Assembly: GCF_006715725.1 (NCBI RefSeq)
Contig: NZ_VFNU01000001.1
Coordinates: 1,860,001-1,924,000 of the forward strand
Direction: 5' to 3'
Length of the DNA stretch: 64,000 bases
From: Nocardioides sp. SLBN-35
Lineage (GTDB): Bacteria; Actinomycetota; Actinomycetes; Propionibacteriales; Nocardioidaceae
The position numbers and the translations under genes were made by a program. How positions within the stretch are numbered: position 1 is the first letter of the stretch; the number at the start of each line of letters is the position of its first letter. The notes beneath the pieces are model-generated. The model saw only the letters and a list, made by a program, of their open reading frames with translations. It was not told where the DNA came from and ran no database searches. Of this stretch, positions 1 to 9,206 are shown in pieces.

Positions 1-3000
1 CCGACTACGACCCCGGCTTCGCGACCACGGCCGAGGTCGGCCCGATCGCGCCCGGACAGTTCACCAGCGTGGCCGCGCCCGCGGTCGAAGGCACCCCGCA
101 GGTCGGGGTCCGGCTGACCATCGCCGGCAATGGCTGGGACCCGACGCCGGAGGAGACCGCCTACCAGTGGCTGCGTGACGGGACGCCGATAGCCGGGGCC
201 ACCGGCACGTCGTACGTGCCCGGGCCCGTGGACGTCGACGGCCGGATCGCGGTCGAGGTCAGCGTGAGCAGCGATGCCTACGAGCCGGCCGTGCTGCGCA
301 GTGTCGAGTCGGCTCCGGTGGCGCTCGGCGCGCTCGACAACACCGCCGTGCCCGAGGTCAGCGGCACCGCGCGGGTCGGCGAGACGCTGAGCGCGACGGC
401 CGGCGGCTGGGCTCCGGACGGCGTCACGACGACCTACCAGTGGCGCCGTGACGGCGCGCCGATCCCCGGCGCCACCGCGGCGACGTACCCCTTGGTCCCG
501 GCCGACGCGAACGCCCGGATCACGGTGGCGGTCACCGCCACCCTGGCCGGATATGCGCCCGCGGAGTCGGCGAGCGCCGCGACCGCGCCGGTCACCTACG
601 ATGTCGTCGCCAATGTCACCCGCCCGACGGTCACCGGCACCGCGCGCGTCGGCGAGACGCTGAGTGCCACCGACGGCACCTGGACCCCGACCGGCACCAC
701 GCCGGCCTTCCAGTGGCTGCGTGACGGCACCCCGATCCCGGGGGCCACCGCCCGTACCCGGGTGCTGCGCGCTGCGGACCTCGGCGCCCGGATCAGCGTC
801 GAGGTGACCGCGTCGCGGGACCAGTACGACCCGGCCCGGGCCACCTCCGAGGAGACCGTCGCCGTGACGCCCGGTGCGCTGGCCAATGTGACCGCGCCCA
901 CGATCCTCGGCAGCACCCGGGTGGAGCGGACCCTGACCGTCGACCCCGGGACCTGGGCGCCAGTCTCGGTCGAGGGCTATGCCTACCAGTGGCTGCGCGA
1001 CGGCAGCGCGATCGACGGCGCCACCGACGCGACCTACGTCCTCACCGACGACGACCTGGACGCCGAGATCGGCCTGCGGGTCACCGCGTCGAAGGCCGGC
1101 TACGACTCCGCAACGGCGACCGCGCCGCCGACGTCCGCGATCCGGCCGGCCGACCACGCCCCGACCGTCGAGGTGACGGTTGCGCCCGGACTGACCGGGG
1201 CGGCGCCGTACGCAGCCCGGATCGAGATCGCCGCCGACGACCCGGAGCACGACCCGTTGACCTACCGGGTCGAGCCGGGGGACGGCAGCGGCGCGCTGAC
1301 CGGCGGCATCGTGGAGCCGGTGCAGGCTGTCGACCACGTCTTCGCGACCGTCGGCTCCTTCGCGGTCCGGGTGCTGGTCAGCGATGGTGAGAACACCACG
1401 ACCCGGATCGTGAGGGTCACCTCGCTGTTGCCCGAGCCGCTCGTGGCGGTCGGGGGTGAGCCGGTCGCCGCGGTTGCCGGAACGCCGGTCACCCTGGACG
1501 CGGGCGCCTCCCGGCCGGCCGCGCTGATCGACTCCTACGAGTGGGACTTCGGCGACGGCGCCCATGGCAGCGGCGTCGCCGCACGGCACACCTACGCGAG
1601 CGCGGGCACCTTCCCGGTCACCCTCACCGTGACGGCCGGCACTGAGGTCGCCACCGCCACCACGACGGTGACGGTCAGCAAGACACCGGTCACGCCGGGA
1701 CTCCAGGTCACGATCCGGGACGGCGACGCCCTGCTGTCGGGGGCCCAGGCCTCGGTGCGGATGCCCGACGGCACCCGGATCAGCGGCGTCACCGACGGCT
1801 CCGGGGGCATGACCCTGCACGGCCTGCCCGACGGGTCGACGGCCGTCGACGTCTGGGCGCCGGGCTACCTGCCCGCGACAGTCACGGCGACGCTGAGCGA
1901 CGGTGGCGGCAGCCTCGACGTCTCCCTGGTCCGCGGGGACGTCGGCTCGGCGGTGCTCGAGTCCCACCCGCTGACCCTCGACGAGCTCTGGGACCGCGGC
2001 ATCGACCTGGACGCCGCGGAGAACCAGCACATCTTCGAGGCCGAGATCCGGCTCCACTTCGTCGTGGAGGAGCCCGACGAGCCCGGCACCTACCAGCCGC
2101 AGTCCCTGCCGGTCACGCTCACGGCGGTCGAGGGCGGCGGCTACTACCTGGGCTGCTCGGGCGGCTGCCCGGGCGGTGGCGGCGGTGGCGGTGGCTCGCT
2201 GGTGCTGGGCGGCTCGACGTACACGCCGCGGATCACCGTCGTCGAGGGCGCCCCGATCATCGAGTGGCTGGTGATCCCGGTGCGGGGATCGTGGGCCAAG
2301 GAGTTCTTCGACGTCTCGATGATCGTGCAGAACCTCGGGACCGGCGGAGCCACCTTCCGTCCCGGCCTGGCGACCCTCGACCTCCCGTCCGGGCTCGCTC
2401 TCGCGACCACCTGGGACGGCCAGCAGCAGACCCTGACCCGCACGGTTCCGGCCATTCCGGCCGGCGGCAGCCAGACGATCAGCTGGACCGTGCGCGGCGA
2501 CGAGGAGGGGTTCTACGACCTCGAGGCGACCTACGACTCGGTGCTGGACCCGTTCGACGCGCCGCTCACCCTGGTCGCCCGCAGTGAGCATCCGCTGCAC
2601 GTGTGGGCGGGATCCGCCCTGACGCTCAGCGTCACGGTCGACGGCGAGGTGGAGCGCTGGATGCCGTACCGGGTCACCACGACCCTGACCAACAGCACCT
2701 GCGCCGCGATCGGCCCCGGTTGCGACGAGGTCGGGCCGACGCTCTACAACGTGCGACTCGCCCTCGGAGAGCGACCCGAGAACGCCCCGGCCGACCAGGC
2801 CCGCTACGTGTACGGACCGAACGAGCAGACCCAGGACGCCGCGATGATCCTGCCGCCCGGGGCGTCCGTCCAGGTCGACACGATCGTCATGCCCGGTATC
2901 GGCACCGACGACGACGATCCCGCCGGAGCGCCCATCGGCGACGTCGAGGCGATCAAGGAGAAGGTCGTGCGGGTGATGCAGCTCGACACGGCGCAGAGCA

Positions 3001-5972
3001 TGCTGACTCAGACCGCTGGCACCCCGATCAACATCGATGACGAGATCCATGTCCACGACGGCCTGACGCCGCACACCCGCCTCGACATCGACAAGGTCGA
3101 CGACGGCGCCGAGGAGCGGATCGAGCTCGACTGGGACCCGGTGAGCCTGCCGGGGAAGACGGTGACCGGCTACCGCGTCTACACCCGCGACTCGCTCACC
3201 GGCGGATCCTGGCGGGTGCTGCCCGCGGGCGTCAGCTCGACGACCTGGCCCGCCGGGACCACGCAGGCGTCGTATCCGTTGGGGACGCCGGGCCTGGGCG
3301 GCTACTTCACCGTCATCGCGGTCTACGCCGGCGGCACCCTGGCCACGCACCGGCTGGTGTTCGGGCCCGCGAAGTACGTCGCCCTGGGCGACTCCTTCAG
3401 TGCGGGCGAGGGCGTGCCCGAGTTCAGTGCGGGCTCGGCCACCGACATCGACTCCACGGGCGGGCCCGCGACCTGGGAGAAGGCCTGGGCGCTGGTCACC
3501 GGCGACCAGGCGGGCAACACCTGCCACCGCTCCAGCCGTGGCTCCTACTCCCGGCTGCTGTCCGCCGAACCCGAGCTCTCGTCGTGGCTGGCGCCGGCGC
3601 GGTTCGCGGCTTGCAGCGGCGCGGTCACCAAGGACCTCGTGGAGCCGAACCCCGACAACGAGAACGAGCCTGCGCAGACCGACTCCCTCAGCGAGGCCAC
3701 CCGCGCGGTGACGATGACCATGGGAGGCAACGACGCCGACTTCGGCGGCATCATCAAGGCCTGCCTGAACCCCCTGCAGTCGTGCGCGGCAGACCTGTAC
3801 GGCAACTCCGGCGTGCGCTGGGAGTGGCTGGCGCGCACCGAGGTCGAGCTGAACAAGGGCTTTGACGTGGTCACCAGCGCGGCCGACGTGCTGGCGGAGT
3901 GCCCGCTCGAGACGGCGAGCGTCATCGGCATGGCCAAGTGCGGCATGGCGATCCGTGACTACTACCTCGCCCTCAAGCGGGCCACGGGCGACCGCGACCG
4001 GGACGCGTCGGCCCTGTTCGTGTACGCCGACGTGTTGCGCAAGAGGCTCGAGGCGTCGTACGAGAAGGTCCTCGCGGAGGCGCCCAACGCCACCCTCTAC
4101 GTCGCCGACTATCCCAGGCAGCTGAGCGCGGGCCGCGCGTCGAAGGCGTGCGAGGTGACGCCCTTCGGCGATCTGAGCGTGATCGACCCGGTCGAGGGCG
4201 TGCTGCTCAACGGCTTCGTGGACCAGCTCAACGAGGAGATCGCGGAGGCGCTCGAGAACGTGCGCGCGCGACACCCGGACCGGTCGGTGATCTACGTGCC
4301 CGTGGCGGAGGAGTTCGCCGGCCACGAGCTGTGCGTCGACGGCGAGCTGAACCCCGACAGCGCCTTCAACCCGCTGATCAACGACGTGCTGAGCTGGCCC
4401 GACGCGTACGGCAAGGTCGCCTACTCCTTCCACCCCAACGCGCTCGGTCAGGAGCTGTATCGCGATGCGTTCCGGCAGGCGATGACCGGTCAGACCCGCA
4501 AGCTGGTCGAGATGGAGACGTCCTCGATCACCCCGGCGCAGAGCGAGGTGCCGCCCTTCACCGACGGTGTCGTCGCCCGGGTCCGCCATGCCGAGGTGAC
4601 GCCGGTCGCGATCTCGCTGCTCGGCCCCGACGGCCAGGTCGTCCACGCGGGTGACCCCGGCACCACCTCGGGTGACGAGAACGGCGTCACCTGGCTCCGG
4701 CTGGCGGACCCGGCGCCCGGACTGTGGCGGGTCGAGGTCGAGCTCGCGGACCCGGCCCCGGCGGCGAAGGGGGCGAGCGAGCGCGGCCTGCTCGCGACTG
4801 CCCTCGCCGCGGACGAGCCGGTGGCACCCACGCTGGTCGAGGTCGAGCTGTCGGTCGAGGCGTCGCCGGACGCTCCGGTCGCGTCGGCGACCCTCACCGG
4901 GCCGACGAGCGGGAGCTACCGCTTCGACGCCTCGGGCTCCCACGGCCGCGGCGACGAGCAGCTGAGCGTCGACTGGTTGTTCGCCGACGGCGCCACCGCC
5001 ACGGGCCGCGTCGTCGACCACGCCTTCGCCGCCGGCATCGAGCCCTCGGCCCTGCTCACCGTCACCACCGCCGACGGTCGGTCGGCCTCGGTCGACGTCA
5101 CCCTTGCCCCACCCCCGGCGCCCGCGCTGGTGCCCGTGGGCGACCCGTCGGTGACGGCCGACGTGGCGGAGGGCGACCCGGTCGTTCCCGGTGTCGTGCT
5201 CACCGCTTCGGGCGACTGGATCCCGCAACCCGCCGGCACGACCTTCCGCTGGCTGCGCGACGGCGACCCGATCTCCGGAGCCACGGCGTCCACCTACCGG
5301 GTCACCGCCCAAGATGCCGGCCATGCCCTGCGGGTCGAGATCACGGCCAGCCGTGAGGGCTTCGAGCCGGGCGAGGCCCGGAGCGCGGCGCTCGCCGTAC
5401 CCGAGGAGCCGGTCGAGCCGACCGTCACCAACACCGTCCTGCCGGTCATCAGCGGCACTCCAGCTGTCGGGCAGACCCTGACCGTGTCGCCGGGCTCCTG
5501 GACGCCGGCGGACGTCGTACTCAGCTATGCCTGGTTCGCGGGCGCGTCCCCGATCCCGGGCGCCAGCGGACCCACCGCCACCAGCCTGCTGCTCACCGCG
5601 GCGCAGCAGGACGCGGTGATCACGGTGCGGGTCACGGCGACCGTCGGCGACGTGTCCCAGGCCGTGACGACGGTGGGCACGCCGGCGGTGCGCGCGGCGG
5701 GTGGTGGCGGCGGTGGCGTTGGGCCCACCGCCGGCCCGGGCAGCGCGGCGTGCACGGCGGCGACCCAAGCCCTGAGCACCGCACAGGCCGTCCTCGCCGA
5801 CGTCAGTCAGCGGCTCAAGAGCGCCAAGGCCAAGCTCAAGAAGGCCAGGAAGGCGCGCAGGACAGCGCAGGTGACCAAGTTGAAGAAGAAGGTCGCGAAG
5901 CTGAAGAAGAGCCGGACAGCCGCCCACGCGACGGTCACAACCGCCCTCGGATCGGTGGGCTCGGCCTGCTGA
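1..5972 (+). CDS. Giant secreted Ig-like/PKD repeat protein with SGNH (GDSL) hydrolase domain, 5' end outside window
   Basis: The frame is already open at base 3 and its first residues continue the repeat pattern, so the true start lies upstream of the window. In order: four Ig-like repeats of about 90 residues (YQWLRDG...PGAT signature; starts near 69, 345, 612 and 888), two PKD domains (about 1155-1680, with WDFGDG), a carboxypeptidase-regulatory-like domain (about 1700-1940), a Gly-run linker near 2180, an Fn3-like domain (about 3060-3360) and an SGNH hydrolase. The hydrolase shows GDSFSAGEG at 3387, GGND at 3723 and a catalytic His in SFHPN at 4431. A third PKD, two more Ig-like repeats and a Lys/Ala-rich helix between two Cys residues (about 5745-5972) follow. 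A secreted or surface esterase is inferred; the substrate is unknown. Confidence 0.85.
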   Translation, partial: DYDPGFATTAEVGPIAPGQFTSVAAPAVEGTPQVGVRLTIAGNGWDPTPEETAYQWLRDGTPIAGATGTSYVPGPVDVDGRIAVEVSVSSDAYEPAVLRSVESAPVALGALDNTAVPEVSGTARVGETLSATAGGWAPDGVTTTYQWRRDGAPIPGATAATYPLVPADANARITVAVTATLAGYAPAESASAATAPVTYDVVANVTRPTVTGTARVGETLSATDGTWTPTGTTPAFQWLRDGTPIPGATARTRVLRAADLGARISVEVTASRDQYDPARATSEETVAVTPGALANVTAPTILGSTRVERTLTVDPGTWAPVSVEGYAYQWLRDGSAIDGATDATYVLTDDDLDAEIGLRVTASKAGYDSATATAPPTSAIRPADHAPTVEVTVAPGLTGAAPYAARIEIAADDPEHDPLTYRVEPGDGSGALTGGIVEPVQAVDHVFATVGSFAVRVLVSDGENTTTRIVRVTSLLPEPLVAVGGEPVAAVAGTPVTLDAGASRPAALIDSYEWDFGDGAHGSGVAARHTYASAGTFPVTLTVTAGTEVATATTTVTVSKTPVTPGLQVTIRDGDALLSGAQASVRMPDGTRISGVTDGSGGMTLHGLPDGSTAVDVWAPGYLPATVTATLSDGGGSLDVSLVRGDVGSAVLESHPLTLDELWDRGIDLDAAENQHIFEAEIRLHFVVEEPDEPGTYQPQSLPVTLTAVEGGGYYLGCSGGCPGGGGGGGGSLVLGGSTYTPRITVVEGAPIIEWLVIPVRGSWAKEFFDVSMIVQNLGTGGATFRPGLATLDLPSGLALATTWDGQQQTLTRTVPAIPAGGSQTISWTVRGDEEGFYDLEATYDSVLDPFDAPLTLVARSEHPLHVWAGSALTLSVTVDGEVERWMPYRVTTTLTNSTCAAIGPGCDEVGPTLYNVRLALGERPENAPADQARYVYGPNEQTQDAAMILPPGASVQVDTIVMPGIGTDDDDPAGAPIGDVEAIKEKVVRVMQLDTAQSMLTQTAGTPINIDDEIHVHDGLTPHTRLDIDKVDDGAEERIELDWDPVSLPGKTVTGYRVYTRDSLTGGSWRVLPAGVSSTTWPAGTTQASYPLGTPGLGGYFTVIAVYAGGTLATHRLVFGPAKYVALGDSFSAGEGVPEFSAGSATDIDSTGGPATWEKAWALVTGDQAGNTCHRSSRGSYSRLLSAEPELSSWLAPARFAACSGAVTKDLVEPNPDNENEPAQTDSLSEATRAVTMTMGGNDADFGGIIKACLNPLQSCAADLYGNSGVRWEWLARTEVELNKGFDVVTSAADVLAECPLETASVIGMAKCGMAIRDYYLALKRATGDRDRDASALFVYADVLRKRLEASYEKVLAEAPNATLYVADYPRQLSAGRASKACEVTPFGDLSVIDPVEGVLLNGFVDQLNEEIAEALENVRARHPDRSVIYVPVAEEFAGHELCVDGELNPDSAFNPLINDVLSWPDAYGKVAYSFHPNALGQELYRDAFRQAMTGQTRKLVEMETSSITPAQSEVPPFTDGVVARVRHAEVTPVAISLLGPDGQVVHAGDPGTTSGDENGVTWLRLADPAPGLWRVEVELADPAPAAKGASERGLLATALAADEPVAPTLVEVELSVEASPDAPVASATLTGPTSGSYRFDASGSHGRGDEQLSVDWLFADGATATGRVVDHAFAAGIEPSALLTVTTADGRSASVDVTLAPPPAPALVPVGDPSVTADVAEGDPVVPGVVLTASGDWIPQPAGTTFRWLRDGDPISGATASTYRVTAQDAGHALRVEITASREGFEPGEARSAALAVPEEPVEPTVTNTVLPVISGTPAVGQTLTVSPGSWTPADVVLSYAWFAGASPIPGASGPTATSLLLTAAQQDAVITVRVTATVGDVSQAVTTVGTPAVRAAGGGGGGVGPTAGPGSAACTAATQALSTAQAVLADVSQRLKSAKAKLKKARKARRTAQVTKLKKKVAKLKKSRTAAHATVTTALGSVGSAC

Positions 5973-5988
5973 GGCGGGCCGAGCCTCG

Positions 5989-6070
5989 TGCCGAAGGCGG
6001 GACTCGAACCCGCACACCCGAAGGCACGGCATCCTAAGTGCCGCGTGTCTGCCAGTTCCACCACTCCGGC
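5989..6070 (-). tRNA. tRNA-Leu (anticodon UAG)
   Basis: Read on the minus strand, a 7-bp acceptor stem (GCCGGAG with CTTCGGC, one G-U pair) encloses a class II tRNA with a long variable arm. The anticodon loop CTTAGGA gives anticodon UAG. The T loop reads TTCGAGT and the discriminator is A; CCA is not encoded. It lies 16 bp past the stop of the convergent giant gene. A 7-bp hairpin at 5960-5983 overlapping that stop could end either transcript. Confidence 0.93.
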
Positions 6071-6098
6071 GTGAGCGGGACGAGTCTAGGGTGCGGAC

Positions 6099-7325
6099 AT
6101 GCCGACTGACCTCGACGCCCTCGTCGCGACCTACGAGGACCTGCACCGCCACCCCGAGCTCGGCCGGCAGGAGCACCGCACGTCCGGGATCGTGGCCGAG
6201 CAGTTGCGCGCCCTCGGGTACGACGTCACGACCGGTGTCGGCGGCACCGGCGTCGTGGGCGTGCTCGAGCGGGGCCAGGGGAGCACGGTGCTGCTGCGGG
6301 CCGACATGGACGCGTTGCCGGTGCTCGAGGACACCGGGCTGGCGTACGCCAGCACGGCGACGGCGACCAACGCCGCCGACGAGACGGTGCCGGTGATGCA
6401 CGCCTGCGGGCACGACATCCACACGACGTGCCTGCTGGGTGCGGCGGCCGAGCTGGCCGGTGACGAGGGATGGCAGGGCCGGCTGCTCCTGGTGTTCCAG
6501 CCCGACGAGGAGGGTGGGGGCGGGGCGCAGGCGATGGTCGACGACGGCCTGTTCGAGCGGTTCGGTACGCCGGACGTGGTGCTCGGGCAGCACGTGGCGC
6601 CCGTCCCGGTCGGGGTGCTCGGCGTACGCCCCGGCCCGGCGTTCGCCGCGTCCGACGCGCTGCGGATCACCCTGTACGGCTCGGGCGGGCACGGCTCGCG
6701 GCCCGAGGCCACCATCGATCCGATCGTGATGGGGGCCGGGCTCGTGCAGCGGTTGCAGACGGTGGTCTCGCGCGAGGTCGCGGCCACCGACACCGTGGTC
6801 GTCACGGTCGGCTCCTTCCACGCGGGGTCCGCGCCCAACGTCATCCCCGACAGCGCGGTGCTCGGGCTGAGCGTGCGCACCGCCGACGAGCGGGTGCGCG
6901 CGAAGGTGCTGGCCACGATCGAGCGGATGATCCGGGCCGAGGTGGTGGCGGCAGGGGCGACCCGGGAGCCCGAGATCGAGGCGCTCACGTCGTTCCCGCC
7001 CGTCGTCAACGACGAGGCGGCGTGCGAGCGGGTCCGGGAGGCGTTCGGCGCCGCGGCCCGCTGGGTCGTGGTCGACCCGGGACCGGTCACCGGCAGCGAG
7101 GACGTCGGGATCCTGGCCGAGGCCGCGGGGTCGCCCTGCGCCTACTGGCTGCTCGGCGGCGCCGACCCGGCCCTGTTCGCGGGCGCGACGAGCGTCGAGC
7201 AGATCCGCGGCCTGGTCGCTGACCTGCCTTCGAACCACTCGCCGCGCTATGCCCCGCTCGCCGGTCCCACGCTGGAGTCCGGCGTCGCCGCACTGGTGAC
7301 CGCGGCCCGTTCCTGGCTGTCCTGA
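6099..7325 (+). CDS. M20-family amidohydrolase / metallopeptidase
   Basis: The product has 408 residues, the usual length for amidohydrolases of the hippurate/IAA-amino-acid hydrolase branch of M20. The metal-binding motif MHACGHD lies near residue 100, the QPDEEGG motif with the general-base Glu pair near 134-140, and QHVAP near 164. The dimerisation lid follows at about 185-300. These enzymes cleave N-acyl amino acids in the cytosol; the substrate cannot be read from the sequence. The ATG at 6099 sits 29 bp from the 5' end of tRNA-Leu. The last 79 bp overlap the convergent Vps62-like gene. Confidence 0.9.
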   Translation: MPTDLDALVATYEDLHRHPELGRQEHRTSGIVAEQLRALGYDVTTGVGGTGVVGVLERGQGSTVLLRADMDALPVLEDTGLAYASTATATNAADETVPVMHACGHDIHTTCLLGAAAELAGDEGWQGRLLLVFQPDEEGGGGAQAMVDDGLFERFGTPDVVLGQHVAPVPVGVLGVRPGPAFAASDALRITLYGSGGHGSRPEATIDPIVMGAGLVQRLQTVVSREVAATDTVVVTVGSFHAGSAPNVIPDSAVLGLSVRTADERVRAKVLATIERMIRAEVVAAGATREPEIEALTSFPPVVNDEAACERVREAFGAAARWVVVDPGPVTGSEDVGILAEAAGSPCAYWLLGGADPALFAGATSVEQIRGLVADLPSNHSPRYAPLAGPTLESGVAALVTAARSWLS

Positions 7326-9181
7326 GCGCGCGCCACCGCGGCGGCGTACGCGTAGACGCACATCAGCGCCACGAACGGCCACACCACGCCGAGCACCACC
7401 GAGGGCACGGTGTTGAGCACGACGAACGGCACCGGCACCACCACGAACAACAGCGCCGCGACCACCGCGCCGATGGTCGTGAGCAGCAGCAGGCCGAGCG
7501 CCAGGACCGGCACCAACGTGGCGAAGGAGTGCCGGATCAGCCGGACGCTGCGGGGCAGGCCGGCGAAGCCGCGCCGCCGCTCCAGCACGACCACCGGCAC
7601 CAGCAGCACCCCGGCCGTCAGCACCACCAGCGCCAGCGGCGCGAGCACGATCGAGGTCGTGAGGCCGACCACGAGCAGCGCGGTCACCAGCAGCGCGGGC
7701 AGGCCTGCGCCGAGCCGCCGCAGACTGGTGCGGTAAGCCGCGCGCAGGTTCACCCGCGCCCCGAGGCCCTCCTCGTCGAGGACCTGCACCACCGCCGCCA
7801 GCGCGCCGGCCGACACCGGCAGTGAGGCGGTGCCGATCAGCACAGCCAGGGCACCGACCCAGCCCGGGACGGGGCTGGAGACGGTGACGCCCTGGAGCAC
7901 CGCAGCGAGCACGTTGAACAGTGCCGGGGGAGCCATCGCCAGCGCGAACAGCCCGGGCCGCTCGCGCAGCACGTCGAGCGACGCGGCGACCACCTGCCCG
8001 GCCGAGCGGCGGATCCGCAGCGGCAGCGCGGTCGTCGCCCACGACGTACGACGCACCAGCCAGCCGACCGCGAGCAGCGCGGCGACCAGCACGACCAGGC
8101 CGCGCCACGGGTCGTCGACGTACCCGCGGAACAGGTCGCTGCCCTTGCCGACCAGGTCGCAGTAGGTCTCGGCGACCGCACTGCTGGTGGCGCCGCCGCC
8201 GGGCACCTCGATCGAGGAGTCGCGCGCCTTGGCCGACCACGAGAACGGCTTCGCCCAGGACTGCTTGCGGTTCGGCCCGGTCGGCCCGGCGTAGAACCGC
8301 TTCGGCCCGACCTCGCCGTAGTGGCCCTCGTAGGAGATCCACGGGTACGCCGACCGGGCCAGTGCCGGGTCGGACGGGATCGAGCGCACCTCCGCTCGTA
8401 CGGCGTCGTGCTCGCCGGCCGTGGTGTCGCACCCGAACCCGGTGTTGGCGGTGTTGCCCATGAACACACCGGCGGAGAACTGGTTGGCGTGCGAGCCGGC
8501 CGAGACGTAGACCACCGGGTGGGTCGCGTCGTCGACCTCGAGCTTCTCCTCGCCCCAGCGGGCCTTCTCCGAGCCGTAGTGCTGGGAGTAGACGACCAGG
8601 TCGGGGTCGAGGTCCTCGGCCAGCGCGGACGCGGCGTCAGGCGCCGCGAACTCGAGCTGGATCCGCTCCCAGTCGGTCTCGTGCTTGTTGTTGTAGTCGT
8701 TGAACGCGTAGAAGAAGAAGTACTGCAGCGCGATCCGGTCCCCGATGCCCTTCTGGGTCGCGACGTGCGCATAGATGGTCGGCTTCGTGCCGCGCCACTG
8801 CCGCTCGGCCCAGCGCTCGTAGTCGCAGCCCGGCGTCAGCGGGTTGCCCGGCAGGTCGAGCTCGTAGCCCGGCAGCCCGGCCGACACGTCCTCGGCCGAC
8901 GGGCCGACCTTCACGAGGTCACGCGAGGTCCACGGCCCGCGCAGCGCGACCGTCGGGTTGTCGAAGAGCACCTCGACGGCGCTGGGGGAGTAGGGCTCGC
9001 CCGGACCGCAGGCATGGTCCTGGCGCACCAGCATCAGGACCGGCGCGAACCTCTCCGCCAGCGCCTGCTCCGCGGCGGGGTCGTCGTCCGCGTCGGCGCG
9101 GGCGGGCGCTGCCGCGAACAGCAGGGTGAGCACCGGCGCGGCCAGCAGGCAGCGGAGCAGCCGCCGACCCCGCGGGCTCAC
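7247..9181 (-). CDS. Vps62-related secreted domain fused to a polytopic membrane domain
   Basis: This 644-residue protein begins with a signal peptide (Arg-rich start, hydrophobic core about residues 9-26, then APARADA). Residues about 35-345 match the Vps62 family pattern, with YFFFYAFNDYNNKHETDWE near 154-172 and a later segment VYVSAGSHANQFSAGVFMG. The C-terminal part, about 360-620, holds roughly six hydrophobic helices and ends in a polar tail. Vps62-like proteins have no settled biochemical role in bacteria. The combination suggests an exported domain tethered to the membrane. The stop lies inside the 3' end of the convergent M20 gene. Confidence 0.75.
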   Translation of the reverse strand: MSPRGRRLLRCLLAAPVLTLLFAAAPARADADDDPAAEQALAERFAPVLMLVRQDHACGPGEPYSPSAVEVLFDNPTVALRGPWTSRDLVKVGPSAEDVSAGLPGYELDLPGNPLTPGCDYERWAERQWRGTKPTIYAHVATQKGIGDRIALQYFFFYAFNDYNNKHETDWERIQLEFAAPDAASALAEDLDPDLVVYSQHYGSEKARWGEEKLEVDDATHPVVYVSAGSHANQFSAGVFMGNTANTGFGCDTTAGEHDAVRAEVRSIPSDPALARSAYPWISYEGHYGEVGPKRFYAGPTGPNRKQSWAKPFSWSAKARDSSIEVPGGGATSSAVAETYCDLVGKGSDLFRGYVDDPWRGLVVLVAALLAVGWLVRRTSWATTALPLRIRRSAGQVVAASLDVLRERPGLFALAMAPPALFNVLAAVLQGVTVSSPVPGWVGALAVLIGTASLPVSAGALAAVVQVLDEEGLGARVNLRAAYRTSLRRLGAGLPALLVTALLVVGLTTSIVLAPLALVVLTAGVLLVPVVVLERRRGFAGLPRSVRLIRHSFATLVPVLALGLLLLTTIGAVVAALLFVVVPVPFVVLNTVPSVVLGVVWPFVALMCVYAYAAAVARAQDSQERAAVTSAATPDSSVGPASGA

Positions 9182-9206
9182 CTCAGCCCGACCCTGAGCC
9201 CGGCCC

